NCBI GenBank assembly: GCA_032620915.1 | Contig: CP136052.1 | Coordinates: forward strand, 2,341,001 to 2,405,000 | Reading direction: 5' to 3' | From: Oscillospiraceae bacterium NTUH-002-81 | Lineage (GTDB): Bacteria > Bacillota > Clostridia > Lachnospirales > Lachnospiraceae | DNA: 64,000 nt | Shown: piece by piece, positions 1-7,340 of the stretch | Numbering within the stretch: the stretch's first letter is position 1 | How the letters are laid out: every line of letters starts with the position of its first letter | The notes under the pieces: model-generated | Told to the model about the DNA's origin: nothing | What the model saw: only the letters and a program-made list of their open reading frames with translations | Databases searched by the model: none | Made by a program: the position numbers and the translations under genes

Positions 1-90
1 AATAGTCTCTGCTCCGTCATAATCCCTAATATCTTCATCTTCTATGACAACTGTATTACCCTGTATAATTCCCTTTACTGCTGCCAACAC
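1..90 (-). CDS. Partial small protein, antitoxin-like (runs off the left edge)
   Basis: Thirty codons are visible, reading leftwards off the window. I chose a GTG start at 90-88 because GGGAGG sits 8 bases upstream; the first ATG in that stretch leads quickly to a stop. The visible start (VLAAVKGIIQGN, then VVIEDEDI) resembles the N-terminus of small antitoxin-like proteins with a beta-strand then acidic opening, but the C-terminus is missing, so this is a resemblance only. It lies directly downstream of the Fic gene on the same strand, 60 bases away, and could be co-transcribed with it. Confidence 0.5.
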   Translation of the reverse strand, partial: MLAAVKGIIQGNTVVIEDEDIRDYDGAETI

Positions 91-150
91 AGGTCATACC
101 TCCCTTTTTCAATGAAACCCATTTGACACAAAAAGGCGCTTTCGTAAGTT

Positions 151-882
151 TTAATGAATCAGCTTTATATAGGTATCCAACTGCTTTTCTTCTAATTCTG
201 CAATCAATTCTGTAAATGGCTCCAAATCATTTTGTACTGCATAAACCTCCAGTTCATTGTAGTAGTCCAGACGATTTTCCTTTTCAATAGAAACAGGAAG
301 AAAATCCGTTGCCATCAGCTGATAGTTCATAAGCAAACGTGAAGTTCTTCCATTTCCATCTATAAAGGGATGAATACGAACAAACTCCGCATGTGTCCAG
401 GCTGCATATGCAATAGGATCCATGCTTTTCTTTTTCCATGCAAGATCTGCATAAAAATTTTTAATCTGCACATACATGTCATTACCAGCAGGCGGCGTAT
501 GTCCTGCCCCGCTGATTCTGACCTCCTGATTGCGATACACACCACCAACCATAATGTTCTCTGTCAGAATTGCATGGATATCCTTTACAATATGCTCATC
601 CAGCACTTTCCCTTCGGCAATACACTTTTTCACATAGCGGTATGCTTTTTTATGGTTGACAACTTCATAAATTTCCCGCAACTGTTTTCCGCCAACGGAA
701 ATCCCATCTTCCAAGACAAGCTTCGTCTCCATCAGTGTTAGCGTATTCCCCTCTATGGCTGTGGAGTTATGTGTGAAAGTCAGCTCAAAATCTTTCTCAT
801 AAGATGAAAGCGTCACTGCATCTATTTTGATTTTTCCCTGGCTGTATATTTTTTGTTTTTCTAAAATCCGATCTAAATTCAT
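151..882 (-). CDS. Fic family protein (class II, self-inhibited)
   Basis: This 243-residue protein carries the complete Fic core motif HPFIDGNGRTSR at residues 171-182, which in this family binds the nucleotide and supplies the catalytic histidine for AMP transfer to hydroxyl side chains of target proteins. An N-terminal inhibitory helix motif, STAIEGN (residues 40-46), marks it as class II, where the glutamate blocks the active site in cis. The target is unknown. A second, damaged copy lies at 26,222-26,699, so this gene family flanks the accessory region. A small antitoxin-like ORF follows on the same strand. Confidence 0.93.
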   Translation of the reverse strand: MNLDRILEKQKIYSQGKIKIDAVTLSSYEKDFELTFTHNSTAIEGNTLTLMETKLVLEDGISVGGKQLREIYEVVNHKKAYRYVKKCIAEGKVLDEHIVKDIHAILTENIMVGGVYRNQEVRISGAGHTPPAGNDMYVQIKNFYADLAWKKKSMDPIAYAAWTHAEFVRIHPFIDGNGRTSRLLMNYQLMATDFLPVSIEKENRLDYYNELEVYAVQNDLEPFTELIAELEEKQLDTYIKLIH

Positions 883-964
883 ACAAAATACATCCTTTTA
901 AAAAGCGGTTTCCTTGTATTACCACTCATAGTATACAACAAAAACCGCTTCTTTTTAAGATATT

Positions 965-1144
965 TTACTCGCCTTTTTCAAACAAATTTGGGCATAATCC
1001 CAGGCCGCCGTCCATCACAGGAACCCTTCTGTATGCTTCCCTATGTGGGCAATTTTTCCTGCCACAATCAGGGCAATAGCATTTCCTGTATTCCTCGTAT
1101 GACATTTTCCAGTTTGTCTGTTTAAATCTCTCTTCTGTCATCAT
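965..1144 (-). CDS. Small cysteine-rich protein of mobile-element type
   Basis: This is a 59-residue protein with a compact cysteine cluster (CPDCGRKNCPHR) and a further Cys near the C-terminus, which suggests zinc binding. I placed the start at the MM pair at 1144 because AAGGGA precedes it; an upstream TTG at 1207 would overlap the HNH gene. It follows the HNH endonuclease gene and probably shares its transcript. No function can be assigned. Confidence 0.6.
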   Translation of the reverse strand: MMTEERFKQTNWKMSYEEYRKCYCPDCGRKNCPHREAYRRVPVMDGGLGLCPNLFEKGE

Positions 1145-1203
1145 TTCCCTTGTTATTTTCCTCCAGTGAAATTTCAGATATTCGTAATGTGCACTTACAA
1201 AAA

Positions 1204-1743
1204 TCAAACAGCTGCTGCCTTTTTAACTACTTTACGCAATGACGGTTTCAAAAGCTTCCAGCGCAAAGAATTTTTCAATTTTTTATCCATCTGGTATAAA
1301 AAGATTTCCGTTACGCGTTCCATGAAATCATCAGGAAGGACAGAGCCTTTAAAAAGGTTACAGGCCTCACAGGTACATTGAAGATTTCTTATATCATTCA
1401 GTCCACCCACAGCAAGCGGCACTATATGATCCAGCGTCATTTTATCGTAAACAATTTTTCTACCACACAATACACATCTGCCTTATGCTGTATTGTAAAT
1501 AAGCTGCCTCACCTCGTCAGGAAAATGGATTCTTCTTGTATCTTTAGGATATGTATACCGTATATTTGTGGCTGGATCCTTTACATAATAACTTCTTGTC
1601 TTGCGCACCGATTTCTGCAATATCGCTTCCGCTTCGTCAACCGTTGAAAAAACTGTTGCCTCACTTATGTTCCGTGTTTTTGCAACTCCACCTGTTTCCT
1701 TTACTTTCACATAATGGCGCCCATTCGTCAAAACATAACTCAT
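1204..1743 (-). pseudogene. HNH endonuclease interrupted by an in-frame TAA
   Basis: Two pieces lie in the same reading frame and are separated only by a TAA at 1483-1485. The first (86 residues, starting MSYVLTNGRHY) ends in ...QLIYNTA; the next codons give GRCVLCGRK, the zinc knuckle of an HNH domain, followed by LDHIVPLAVGG, then NLQ and CEACN. Together they form a normal-length (about 180 residue) HNH protein of the type found in Firmicute mobile elements. One base change (for example GAA to TAA) would explain the break. A short downstream protein could still start at the TTG at 1470, but that would lose the first zinc-binding cysteine. Confidence 0.85.
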
Positions 1744-1776
1744 AATAAATTCCTTCTTTCTATCCCCTTTTCCCTT

Positions 1777-2421
1777 TTAGATTCCAAATACCTGCCTGAA
1801 AATTCTGCGGAATTCCTTTATATCATCATCGAGATCGTCAACCGTATAACCATAAGGAAATACTTTTTCAGTTCGCTTATTTGCCTGAATTCTTGTACAT
1901 CCTTCAAGCAATAAATCCAGTTCACATTTTAAATATCCATTAATATGTGAATCACCCCAGGAATCAGATTCACAATAAATGCACTTTTCATAAAATTCCC
2001 TGAACATTTCTTTAAAAGCAATTTCATTCTCTATATCAACGTGTGTATCTCTCAAGAAGCATTCCATTGTGCTGTTATCATTGTCTGAGATCATTGTGTC
2101 ATAGCTGAATAATCCTCCTTCAGGCTTTCTCATTTTCCTATTCATAGCTCTGAAATAATTACTTCTGGCACTGTCCAAAGTTCGATAACATATTTGTTCA
2201 AACTTCAATGTCTGTAAGTATTCATATTCATGATATTTCTTTACGGCCTGCAAGTATGGATAACTTAAGCAGTTATACCATTCATCATCATACAACTGGT
2301 GTTTACGCATATAACGATAAATCAGATCATGATGTTCCTCTGCAAATTTCTGTTCTTGCATTGTCAACGGCCTGTCTGTATATGACGCCTTGTGCCCTCT
2401 TCTGTACACTTCGTTCTTCAT
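1777..2421 (-). CDS. Sigma-70 region 2-like protein of an integrative element
   Basis: This 214-residue protein opens with a basic segment, then residues about 25-85 (EEHHDLIYRYMRKH, then a DEWYN segment and VKKYHEY) that resemble sigma-70 region 2 in the sigma-factor-like proteins common on conjugative elements of clostridia. No clear region 4 helix-turn-helix is visible. It is the first gene of a leftward cluster containing the broken HNH gene. Its role as a transcription factor is inferred from this resemblance. Confidence 0.5.
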   Translation of the reverse strand: MKNEVYRRGHKASYTDRPLTMQEQKFAEEHHDLIYRYMRKHQLYDDEWYNCLSYPYLQAVKKYHEYEYLQTLKFEQICYRTLDSARSNYFRAMNRKMRKPEGGLFSYDTMISDNDNSTMECFLRDTHVDIENEIAFKEMFREFYEKCIYCESDSWGDSHINGYLKCELDLLLEGCTRIQANKRTEKVFPYGYTVDDLDDDIKEFRRIFRQVFGI

Positions 2422-2521
2422 GTTTGCTACCTCTTTCTTTTAAATACCATATTTTCAGCTTATAAGCGAATGGCAAGTTAGAATTGAATCCCACGGCTGA
2501 ACCGCTTGCCTATATGTATCA

Positions 2522-2659
2522 TTACAGTTTCTTTTTCAACAGTTTAGAATCATCAAACCACTTGACTTTTCCACCTTTAAAAGCGATTTTCGGCTGATTT
2601 ATTACTGACTTTCCTACCCGCTGCACTGTATTTTTCTTGGTAACAACTGCAAATTCCAT
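2522..2659 (-). CDS. Small basic hypothetical protein, 45 residues
   Basis: An ATG at 2659 opens a 45-residue lysine-rich reading frame (MEFAVVTKKNTVQRVGKS at the start, ending LLKKKL). The ribosome binding site is weak. It sits between two small leftward genes and looks like a typical small cargo gene of a conjugative element. Function unknown. Confidence 0.5.
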   Translation of the reverse strand: MEFAVVTKKNTVQRVGKSVINQPKIAFKGGKVKWFDDSKLLKKKL

Positions 2660-2692
2660 TGTCTGTTTTTTTCATATGCTTCCCTGCCCTTC

Positions 2693-2953
2693 CTATGGAT
2701 TTATATACAGGCAATCCAAAATAAAACGAATACCTTCTTTAAATCCAAATGAATATGCCTCTTCTTCATACTTTGCCAGTACAGCAGAAAAACGTTCTTC
2801 CAGATCGAAATAGCTTTCTTTCGCTACTGACTGCAACTTGGAAGTAAAAGTTTCTGCTTCCTCTACCGCATTAACGCTATACGGAATTCCTTTATTAATA
2901 AGATACTGGAAAATATCTTTTTCCTTGTTTTCTTCCTGCTCTGTTCTATCCAT
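2693..2953 (-). CDS. Hypothetical acidic protein, 86 residues
   Basis: This is an acidic, mostly helical protein with a conserved-looking C-terminal segment (YSFGFKEGIRFIL). I do not recognise the family. It is part of a run of small leftward genes (2,522-3,314) typical of conjugative or mobilisable elements. Confidence 0.6.
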   Translation of the reverse strand: MDRTEQEENKEKDIFQYLINKGIPYSVNAVEEAETFTSKLQSVAKESYFDLEERFSAVLAKYEEEAYSFGFKEGIRFILDCLYINP

Positions 2954-3008
2954 CTGCCTGCTGCATCCTCTCTGTTTATTGGTAGGGGAAGAAAGCCTCC
3001 CCCTGTTG

Positions 3009-3314
3009 TTATGCCCGCTTCGGTTTCAGATAATTCAACCGCATTACCAGCACTGGAAGCAAATATTTGTTATAGGCTTCTTCCCCATTACTTTCAATGA
3101 AAAGCGTTTTATTGAACTTCGGGGTCTCTATCTGTTTATAGGAAACTGTCAAACCTGTAGACTTAGAAAAAATTTCCTGCTTCTGCCGTTTTTTCATATA
3201 AGCTTTCAGTTCGTCTTCCTTCTCCTTCGTCTCTTTTTTCAGGCGCTCAATCTCTTCTTTCCTGCTCTGTATTGTCTGAACCAGTTCTTCAAACTCTGCC
3301 ATTGATCTGCACAT
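3009..3314 (-). CDS. Hypothetical coiled-coil protein
   Basis: The N-terminal half (about residues 5-45) is an E/K-rich predicted coiled coil; the C-terminal half is a short globular segment ending in YLKPKRA. The start is set at the ATG at 3314, 8 bases after GGAGG. The gene lies head-to-head with the regulator gene at 3611, and the space between them holds several copies of a repressor-operator-like repeat, so this cluster may be controlled by that regulator. Function unknown. Confidence 0.6.
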   Translation of the reverse strand: MCRSMAEFEELVQTIQSRKEEIERLKKETKEKEDELKAYMKKRQKQEIFSKSTGLTVSYKQIETPKFNKTLFIESNGEEAYNKYLLPVLVMRLNYLKPKRA

Positions 3315-3466
3315 AACGCTTACCTCCATCTGTTTTAAAGTTTCAGTAACCCTTTAAGCATCTTCCTGACTATTGGTTTTGCTCTGCGCTCACTCACAAG
3401 TATATGGCTTAAAGTTTGGAGTGCTTTCGGCTTACTCGGTTGCTGTTGTTTTGTTTATGGCTATAT

Positions 3467-3591
3467 AGTACACTTTTATGTACTTATTGTAAATTGGTAA
3501 AGTACACAAAAATGTCCTTTATTTTTTATGAATTGTACACAAAAGTATTCTTTTCTACTTTCTTGACATATGCCATACTTTCATGTACGAT
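3467..3591 (+). promoter_or_regulatory. Operator array and promoter of the XRE regulator gene
   Basis: A perfect 18-bp dyad AGTACA-N6-TGTACT lies at 3467-3484. A one-mismatch copy is at 3501-3518 and a two-to-three-mismatch copy at 3534-3551. A TTGACA -35 box (3563-3568), 17-base spacer and TACGAT -10 box (3586-3591) follow, with a half site TGTACG at 3584-3589 overlapping the -10 box. AGGTGGTG then precedes the GTG start at 3611. The layout is what is expected of an autoregulated Cro/CI-type promoter. Confidence 0.75.
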
Positions 3592-3610
3592 ATAAAAAGG
3601 TGGTGATTTT

Positions 3611-3847
3611 GTGGGCGAACGTGAAAAGCAATACACTGGAAGTATCAGTTATAAGAAATTATTTTGCAAAATGGAAGAAGCTGGAATTAAGAAAAGAGAT
3701 TTAAGGGAAAAATATAATATCTCTCCCACTATTGTAAATCGTTTAAACAATAACTCAAATGTAGCAATAGACACTATTATGTACTTATGTGAAATATTAA
3801 ATTGTCAACCTGGAGATATTGTAGAATATATTCCTTCTGAAAACTAA
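3611..3847 (+). CDS. Cro/CI-type (XRE) helix-turn-helix regulator
   Basis: This 78-residue protein is a minimal single-domain regulator: KLFCKMEEAGIKKRDLREK, then ISPTIVNRLNNNSNVAIDTI and LCEILNCQPGDIVEYIP, the standard clostridial XRE pattern. Translation starts at GTG. The gene sits between two clusters of the AGTA(C/T)A-N6-TGTACT repeat (upstream at 3467-3551, downstream at 4204-4288, before ardC), which makes it the likely binder of those sites. A short related regulator occurs at 8057. Confidence 0.88.
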   Translation: MGEREKQYTGSISYKKLFCKMEEAGIKKRDLREKYNISPTIVNRLNNNSNVAIDTIMYLCEILNCQPGDIVEYIPSEN

Positions 3848-3854
3848 AAAAGTA

Positions 3855-3995
3855 TTGAATATATCGCAAACACACGCTATAATATAGATAAAGAGAAAGC
3901 CAGAAAAGCGGCCTACCCTTTAGTGTTTAAAAACTTAATGCTTTACAGCATCAGCCGTCACTAGTTCGAGTAGTGGCGGCTATTTCTTTCCCCCG
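3855..3995 (+). ncRNA. Candidate antisense RNA antitoxin, with its promoter and terminator
   Basis: A near-consensus promoter, TTGAAT (3855-3860), 17-base spacer, TATAAT (3878-3883), has no reading frame behind it. About 100 bases downstream a hairpin (AGCCGTCACTA paired with TAGTGGCGGCT, about 3952-3980) is followed by a T-rich run. The predicted RNA is about 100 nt and its 3' end overlaps the 3' end of the small hydrophobic toxin gene read from the other strand. This convergent overlap is the arrangement of type I pairs such as txpA/ratA. Confidence 0.65.
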
Positions 3996-4069
3996 AAGAT
4001 TGCATAACACAATCCCACAAGGGTAACAATGAGTATACAAAATTGAATTAAATCTGAATATGTAACCAT
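3980..4069 (-). CDS. Holin-like type I toxin peptide, 29 residues
   Basis: The internal ATG at 4069 is preceded at 7 bases by AAAGGAGGG, so the gene encodes a 29-residue peptide: a short polar start (MVTYSDLIQ), one hydrophobic membrane helix and a GGKK tail. This matches the Firmicute 'putative holin-like toxin' type, in which the peptide inserts into the membrane. A longer frame reaching back to 4186 has no ribosome site. Its 3' end is overlapped by a candidate antisense RNA from a strong promoter at 3855-3883. Confidence 0.75.
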   Translation of the reverse strand: MVTYSDLIQFCILIVTLVGLCYAIFGGKK

Positions 4070-4203
4070 TGCTTCACCCTCCTTTCTTTCGTCTGGAGGG
4101 TTAGCCCCTCCGAAAAAGAAGGGTAGCCGCTTTTTGCTCTCTGACTTTCTTATATCTAATATATCATGTAATCCCCTGTAATTCAATACAGATCATTCAT
4201 TTT

Positions 4204-4288
4204 TGTACTTTTTTGTGTACTTTCAATAATTCTTAAAGTATATTTTTGTGTACTTTTAATCTTGTTTATAAGTATATTATAGTGTACT
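4204..4288 (+). promoter_or_regulatory. Operator cluster upstream of ardC
   Basis: Three more copies of the AGTA(C/T)A-N6-TGTACT repeat occur at 4204-4221 (left half degenerate), 4237-4254 (one mismatch) and 4271-4288 (one mismatch). The last overlaps a TATTAT that could be the -10 box for ardC. The spacing between the last two centres is 34 bases, about three helical turns. They imply that ardC is repressed by the same protein as the regulator gene at 3611. Confidence 0.7.
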
Positions 4289-4324
4289 ATTTAATTATCA
4301 AGAAACACAAGGGAGGCCAATTCA

Positions 4325-5173
4325 ATGAATGTATATGATATGGTAACATCAAGAATTATTGAAGAACTGGAAAAAGGAATCATCCCATGGGAAAAGCCCT
4401 GGCATGGCGTACAGAGCGGCGCATACAACAGAATCAGTAAGAAACCTTATTCTTTATTGAATCAAATGCTTCTACATAATAAAGGGGAATATGCTTCTTT
4501 CAAGCAGTGGAAAGATCTGGGCGGCCATGTTCGAAAAGGTGAAAAGGGCGAAATCATTTTTTTCTGGAAAATCCTTCCTGTAGAAGAAACAGACAAGAGC
4601 GGGAACAAAATCATAAAACACATACCTTTTCTGAAATACATCACTGTTTTTCACATTTCACAGGTTGACGGCGTGGAACCCTTAAAACAGGACGCACTAC
4701 AGGATATTGAACCAATAGAAGAAGCAGAACATATATTACATGATTACATTAACAGAGAAGGAATTCAGCTGGAGCAAGAAGCCAGCAACGAAGCATATTA
4801 TTCACCTGCTGCCGATCTCATCCATTTACCACTACTGGAACAGTTTGACAAGCCCGAAGAATTCTATTCTACCGCTTTCCATGAAGCCACCCATTCCACT
4901 ATGAAAGAAAACAGATGCAACCGGCAGGAAGAACGCAAGGGAAAACTTGTAGCCTTTGGTTCAGAAGAATACAGCAAAGAGGAACTCGTAGCGGAAATCG
5001 GTGCCGCTGGCATCCTAAACAGCTTAGGAATTGAGACAACCCACAGTTTCAGAAACAGCGCCGCATATATTCAGAACTGGCTGCAGGTATTACGAAATGA
5101 TAACCGTTTTATCGTGTCAGCGTCCAGCAAAGCAGAGAAAGCAATCAACTATATTCTGAACCGCGAAGCGTAA
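4325..5173 (+). CDS. ardC: ArdC-type antirestriction protein with zincin domain
   Basis: This 282-residue protein has the ArdC N-terminal single-stranded-DNA-binding domain (about residues 1-120, with IPWEKPW and YNRISKKPYSLLN) followed by a zincin-like metallopeptidase domain with HEATH at 186-190 and a downstream EELVAEIGAA helix for the third ligand. In this family the protein shields incoming conjugative DNA from restriction in a new host. It starts 8 bases after GGGAGG and ends just before a strong hairpin. The operator repeats upstream suggest transfer-linked repression. Confidence 0.88.
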   Translation: MNVYDMVTSRIIEELEKGIIPWEKPWHGVQSGAYNRISKKPYSLLNQMLLHNKGEYASFKQWKDLGGHVRKGEKGEIIFFWKILPVEETDKSGNKIIKHIPFLKYITVFHISQVDGVEPLKQDALQDIEPIEEAEHILHDYINREGIQLEQEASNEAYYSPAADLIHLPLLEQFDKPEEFYSTAFHEATHSTMKENRCNRQEERKGKLVAFGSEEYSKEELVAEIGAAGILNSLGIETTHSFRNSAAYIQNWLQVLRNDNRFIVSASSKAEKAINYILNREA

Positions 5174-5176
5174 AAA

Positions 5177-5213
5177 ATAGGGCATAGCCGAAAAAATACC
5201 GGTTATGTCCTAT
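5177..5213 (+). terminator. Terminator hairpin after ardC
   Basis: ATAGGGCATAGCCG pairs with CGGTTATGTCCTAT across a 9-base loop with only wobble mismatches. It begins four bases after the ardC stop codon. Confidence 0.75.
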
Positions 5214-5251
5214 TATATTATGTGCTTGTCCCCTGCTGTTCTGATGTGCCG

Positions 5252-5367
5252 GGGGTAGTAAAAACCTAAAAATTCATTACTGTTTTGATTTAGGTATGTA
5301 TCTGGTTCATTTCTACACTGGGGTAGAAATTTTGAAGGTACGCATGGAGTAAAATTTTTACTACCCC
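5252..5367. repeat. 13-bp inverted repeat pair
   Basis: GGGGTAGTAAAAA at 5252-5264 is repeated in inverted form at 5355-5367. It brackets the 3' end of the tail-protein remnant. It may be a large stem-loop or a recombination scar; no gene is needed to explain it. Confidence 0.5.
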
Positions 5368-5760
5368 ATAAATCCCAGCAGCAGTAGCCATCATAGCAAT
5401 CAAAACAGGATGAGAAGCAACCAATCCTTTTAGTGCCAATCCAAGACCTTTAAATGCTGTGCTCAATCCGGCTGTCGTTCCTGTTGCGGCAACCTCTGAT
5501 GCAGCCATAGCATTGGTCTGTGCTGTAGCTGCTAATTTTGCGGCTGTGGATTCAAGCGTGGCTCCTTTAAGACCTTGGGCTGAGAGAATTGCTTTTATTT
5601 GGGCTTCATCAAGCGTTGATTCAGCAAGCGCCATTTTAACAGCTTCTGTCGTATAGTCTTTTGTGGCTTCTACAAGTTCTCTGGTAACAAGCTTAGTTCC
5701 GCTCATCCCCTTGTTAAATATTTCTGTTTCTGTTATAATATCTTTAATAGTTTTTTGCAA
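5290..5760 (-). pseudogene. Phage tail tape-measure protein fragment
   Basis: The 156-residue frame matches the internal part of tape-measure proteins of Lachnospiraceae phages: a helical segment (ALAESTLDEAQIKAIL, SAQGLKGATLES), an Ala/Thr-rich stretch and FKGLGLALKGLVASHPVL with a hydrophobic helix. Real tape-measure proteins are many hundreds of residues, so this is an internal piece. Another fragment of similar type lies at 6388-6512, and an unrelated plus-strand gene sits between them. Confidence 0.6.
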
Positions 5761-5816
5761 CGTTTATTGACTCGCCAATAGTCTTAAGTTGCATAAAAAT
5801 TGGAGATGAATGTATA

Positions 5817-6386
5817 ATGGGAGAAAAACTTTTTAAACAATATTATGAGCATTTTTTAGCTAAAGACAAAGGATTCTTTGATAAGTTATATGAAGATGAA
5901 AAGTGTTTCTATAAAAAATTATTAAGTATTACTAAACACCCGATATTGGGAACAGTTGAACACTTTTGCAAAGAATTCAATATTGATTCTGTTGAATTTA
6001 TAGGGATTTTAGATGGATTAAATGACAGTTTAATAATTCCAAATAACATTGAGGAAATTGAAATAGATACAATTATAACGTTGGATTACGATAAGGAAAA
6101 ATTATATAAAAATATGTTAGCTAACAAATGTGATATGTCTGTATGGGGAATTGAGAAACCATATTATGAAAACAAACCAGATCCAGACCTCACGCCACAA
6201 AAGATTGCCCAAGCCAACGCCGCAGCACAAGATTGGCTAAACAAACCTAAATGTCCTACCTGTGGTTCACTTAATGTGAAGAGGATCTCTGCGATATCAA
6301 AAGTTGCAGGAGCTTCTATGTTTGGGTTATTTAGTAAAACAGCTAAAAGTCAATTTTGTTGCAGGAATTGCGGGTATAAGTGGTGA
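5817..6386 (+). CDS. Zinc-ribbon protein with a SEC-C-family-like N-terminus
   Basis: The first 110 residues (KHPILGTVEHFCKEFNIDS, then EFIGILDGLNDSL) resemble the N-terminal helical domain of small SEC-C-tailed proteins. The usual C-terminal SEC-C motif is replaced by a treble-clef zinc ribbon: CPTCGSLNV, then CCRNCGYKW at the end. The gene is on the plus strand, AT-rich and inserted between two minus-strand tail-protein remnants. It looks like a cargo (moron-type) gene. Function unknown. Confidence 0.6.
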   Translation: MGEKLFKQYYEHFLAKDKGFFDKLYEDEKCFYKKLLSITKHPILGTVEHFCKEFNIDSVEFIGILDGLNDSLIIPNNIEEIEIDTIITLDYDKEKLYKNMLANKCDMSVWGIEKPYYENKPDPDLTPQKIAQANAAAQDWLNKPKCPTCGSLNVKRISAISKVAGASMFGLFSKTAKSQFCCRNCGYKW

Positions 6387-6387
6387 T

Positions 6388-6512
6388 ATCTGCCACTTCC
6401 CCCGATACTTGTGACAGTTTATAAAGGACAGAAAGCACTTCTGTAAATGCCCATGATGCGAGAAGATTTCCGGCAAGTTTGAGACCTTTGATGGCAAACT
6501 TGGGCTCTATTT
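6388..6512 (-). pseudogene. Second phage tail-protein fragment
   Basis: Read on the minus strand, this stretch gives about 40 codons including FAIKGLKLAGNLLASWAF then VLSVLYKLSQVSGEVADI, which resembles tape-measure helices. It has no start and runs into non-homologous sequence at 6386, exactly where the plus-strand zinc-ribbon gene ends. It may be the other side of the insertion that split the tail gene. Confidence 0.4.
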
Positions 6513-6818
6513 CTAATATAAAATTTTCCTCATCATATATATTTTTCTTATGCTCACTATTGTATCCAATACCATAACTCCAACAATCATTACTAAATAT
6601 ATAATAAATCTGTTACATTCCACTGCTTTTCTAAATTTAAAATGAATGAAGTAATATAGGCCTGTTTTTATCCCACAAGCTACGCACGAATATCCTTCTT
6701 GATTACACAAATATGTAAAAGGATCAAAAAATAGCATAATAACAGTCAAAATAAACAGGATCAAATAGCACATCAATCTTGCCGCAATAAATTCTTTATT
6801 ATATACAAATTTAATCAT
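6513..6818 (-). CDS. DUF2752 family membrane protein
   Basis: The 101-residue protein has hydrophobic segments at about 12-32 and 72-92 and the DUF2752 signature (CVACGIKTGLYYFIHFKF, then AVECN), where the usual pattern is CPGCGxTRA. It overlaps the upstream zinc-ribbon membrane gene by 8 bases, so the two are probably translated together. Its biochemical role is not known. Confidence 0.8.
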   Translation of the reverse strand: MIKFVYNKEFIAARLMCYLILFILTVIMLFFDPFTYLCNQEGYSCVACGIKTGLYYFIHFKFRKAVECNRFIIYLVMIVGVMVLDTIVSIRKIYMMRKILY

Positions 6819-7338
6819 CGCTTTGCATAAAACTTCCTATCAAACATAATATAGAGCCTACTATATTCAATATCGGCGTGAGTAAAAGAATCCAGTAGAG
6901 GCAACATATAAACATAGAAAATCCGTAAGTAAATACCAACACACCCGATATAACTGATCCAATAAACATTACCATTGATAACATTATATTTATCATTTTT
7001 TTGCTTATAAGCAAATTGAATATTGAAAAAATCAAAACAAGTACGCAAGAAACAATTAATATACTCAATGCCTTTGAGGCATCATCTGGATTTACTGCAA
7101 ACGAAATACTCACACTACTAGAAGTACTCTCTTCTGTTGAAGTATCAGTTTGAGCCATGATTTGATACGCAATAAAAATCAAGGCAAAAATAGTTACACT
7201 TATAATATTAATAAGTGCCCCTACTTTTAATAGATTCATTTTAAATTTCTTTTTAATATGAAATCCGCAACTAGGACATACTTTTACATCATCTGTTATC
7301 TCATTCCCACATTCAGGACATTTCATAGAACCCATCAT
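6811..7338 (-). CDS. Zinc-ribbon membrane protein
   Basis: An N-terminal zinc ribbon (MKCPECGNEI, then CPSCGFHI) is followed by four hydrophobic segments (about residues 35-55, 90-112, 118-135 and 140-165). Proteins of this layout are common in Firmicutes and their role is unknown. It lies 2 bases from the next zinc-ribbon gene and overlaps DUF2752, forming a three-gene operon of small membrane proteins. Confidence 0.8.
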   Translation of the reverse strand: MMGSMKCPECGNEITDDVKVCPSCGFHIKKKFKMNLLKVGALINIISVTIFALIFIAYQIMAQTDTSTEESTSSSVSISFAVNPDDASKALSILIVSCVLVLIFSIFNLLISKKMINIMLSMVMFIGSVISGVLVFTYGFSMFICCLYWILLLTPILNIVGSILCLIGSFMQSDD

Positions 7339-7340
7339 TA

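Noticed and set aside
4070..4186. Longer 68-residue form of the holin-like toxin
   Set aside because: The strong ribosome site lies just before the internal ATG at 4069, and the extra N-terminal residues are polar and unlike the family.
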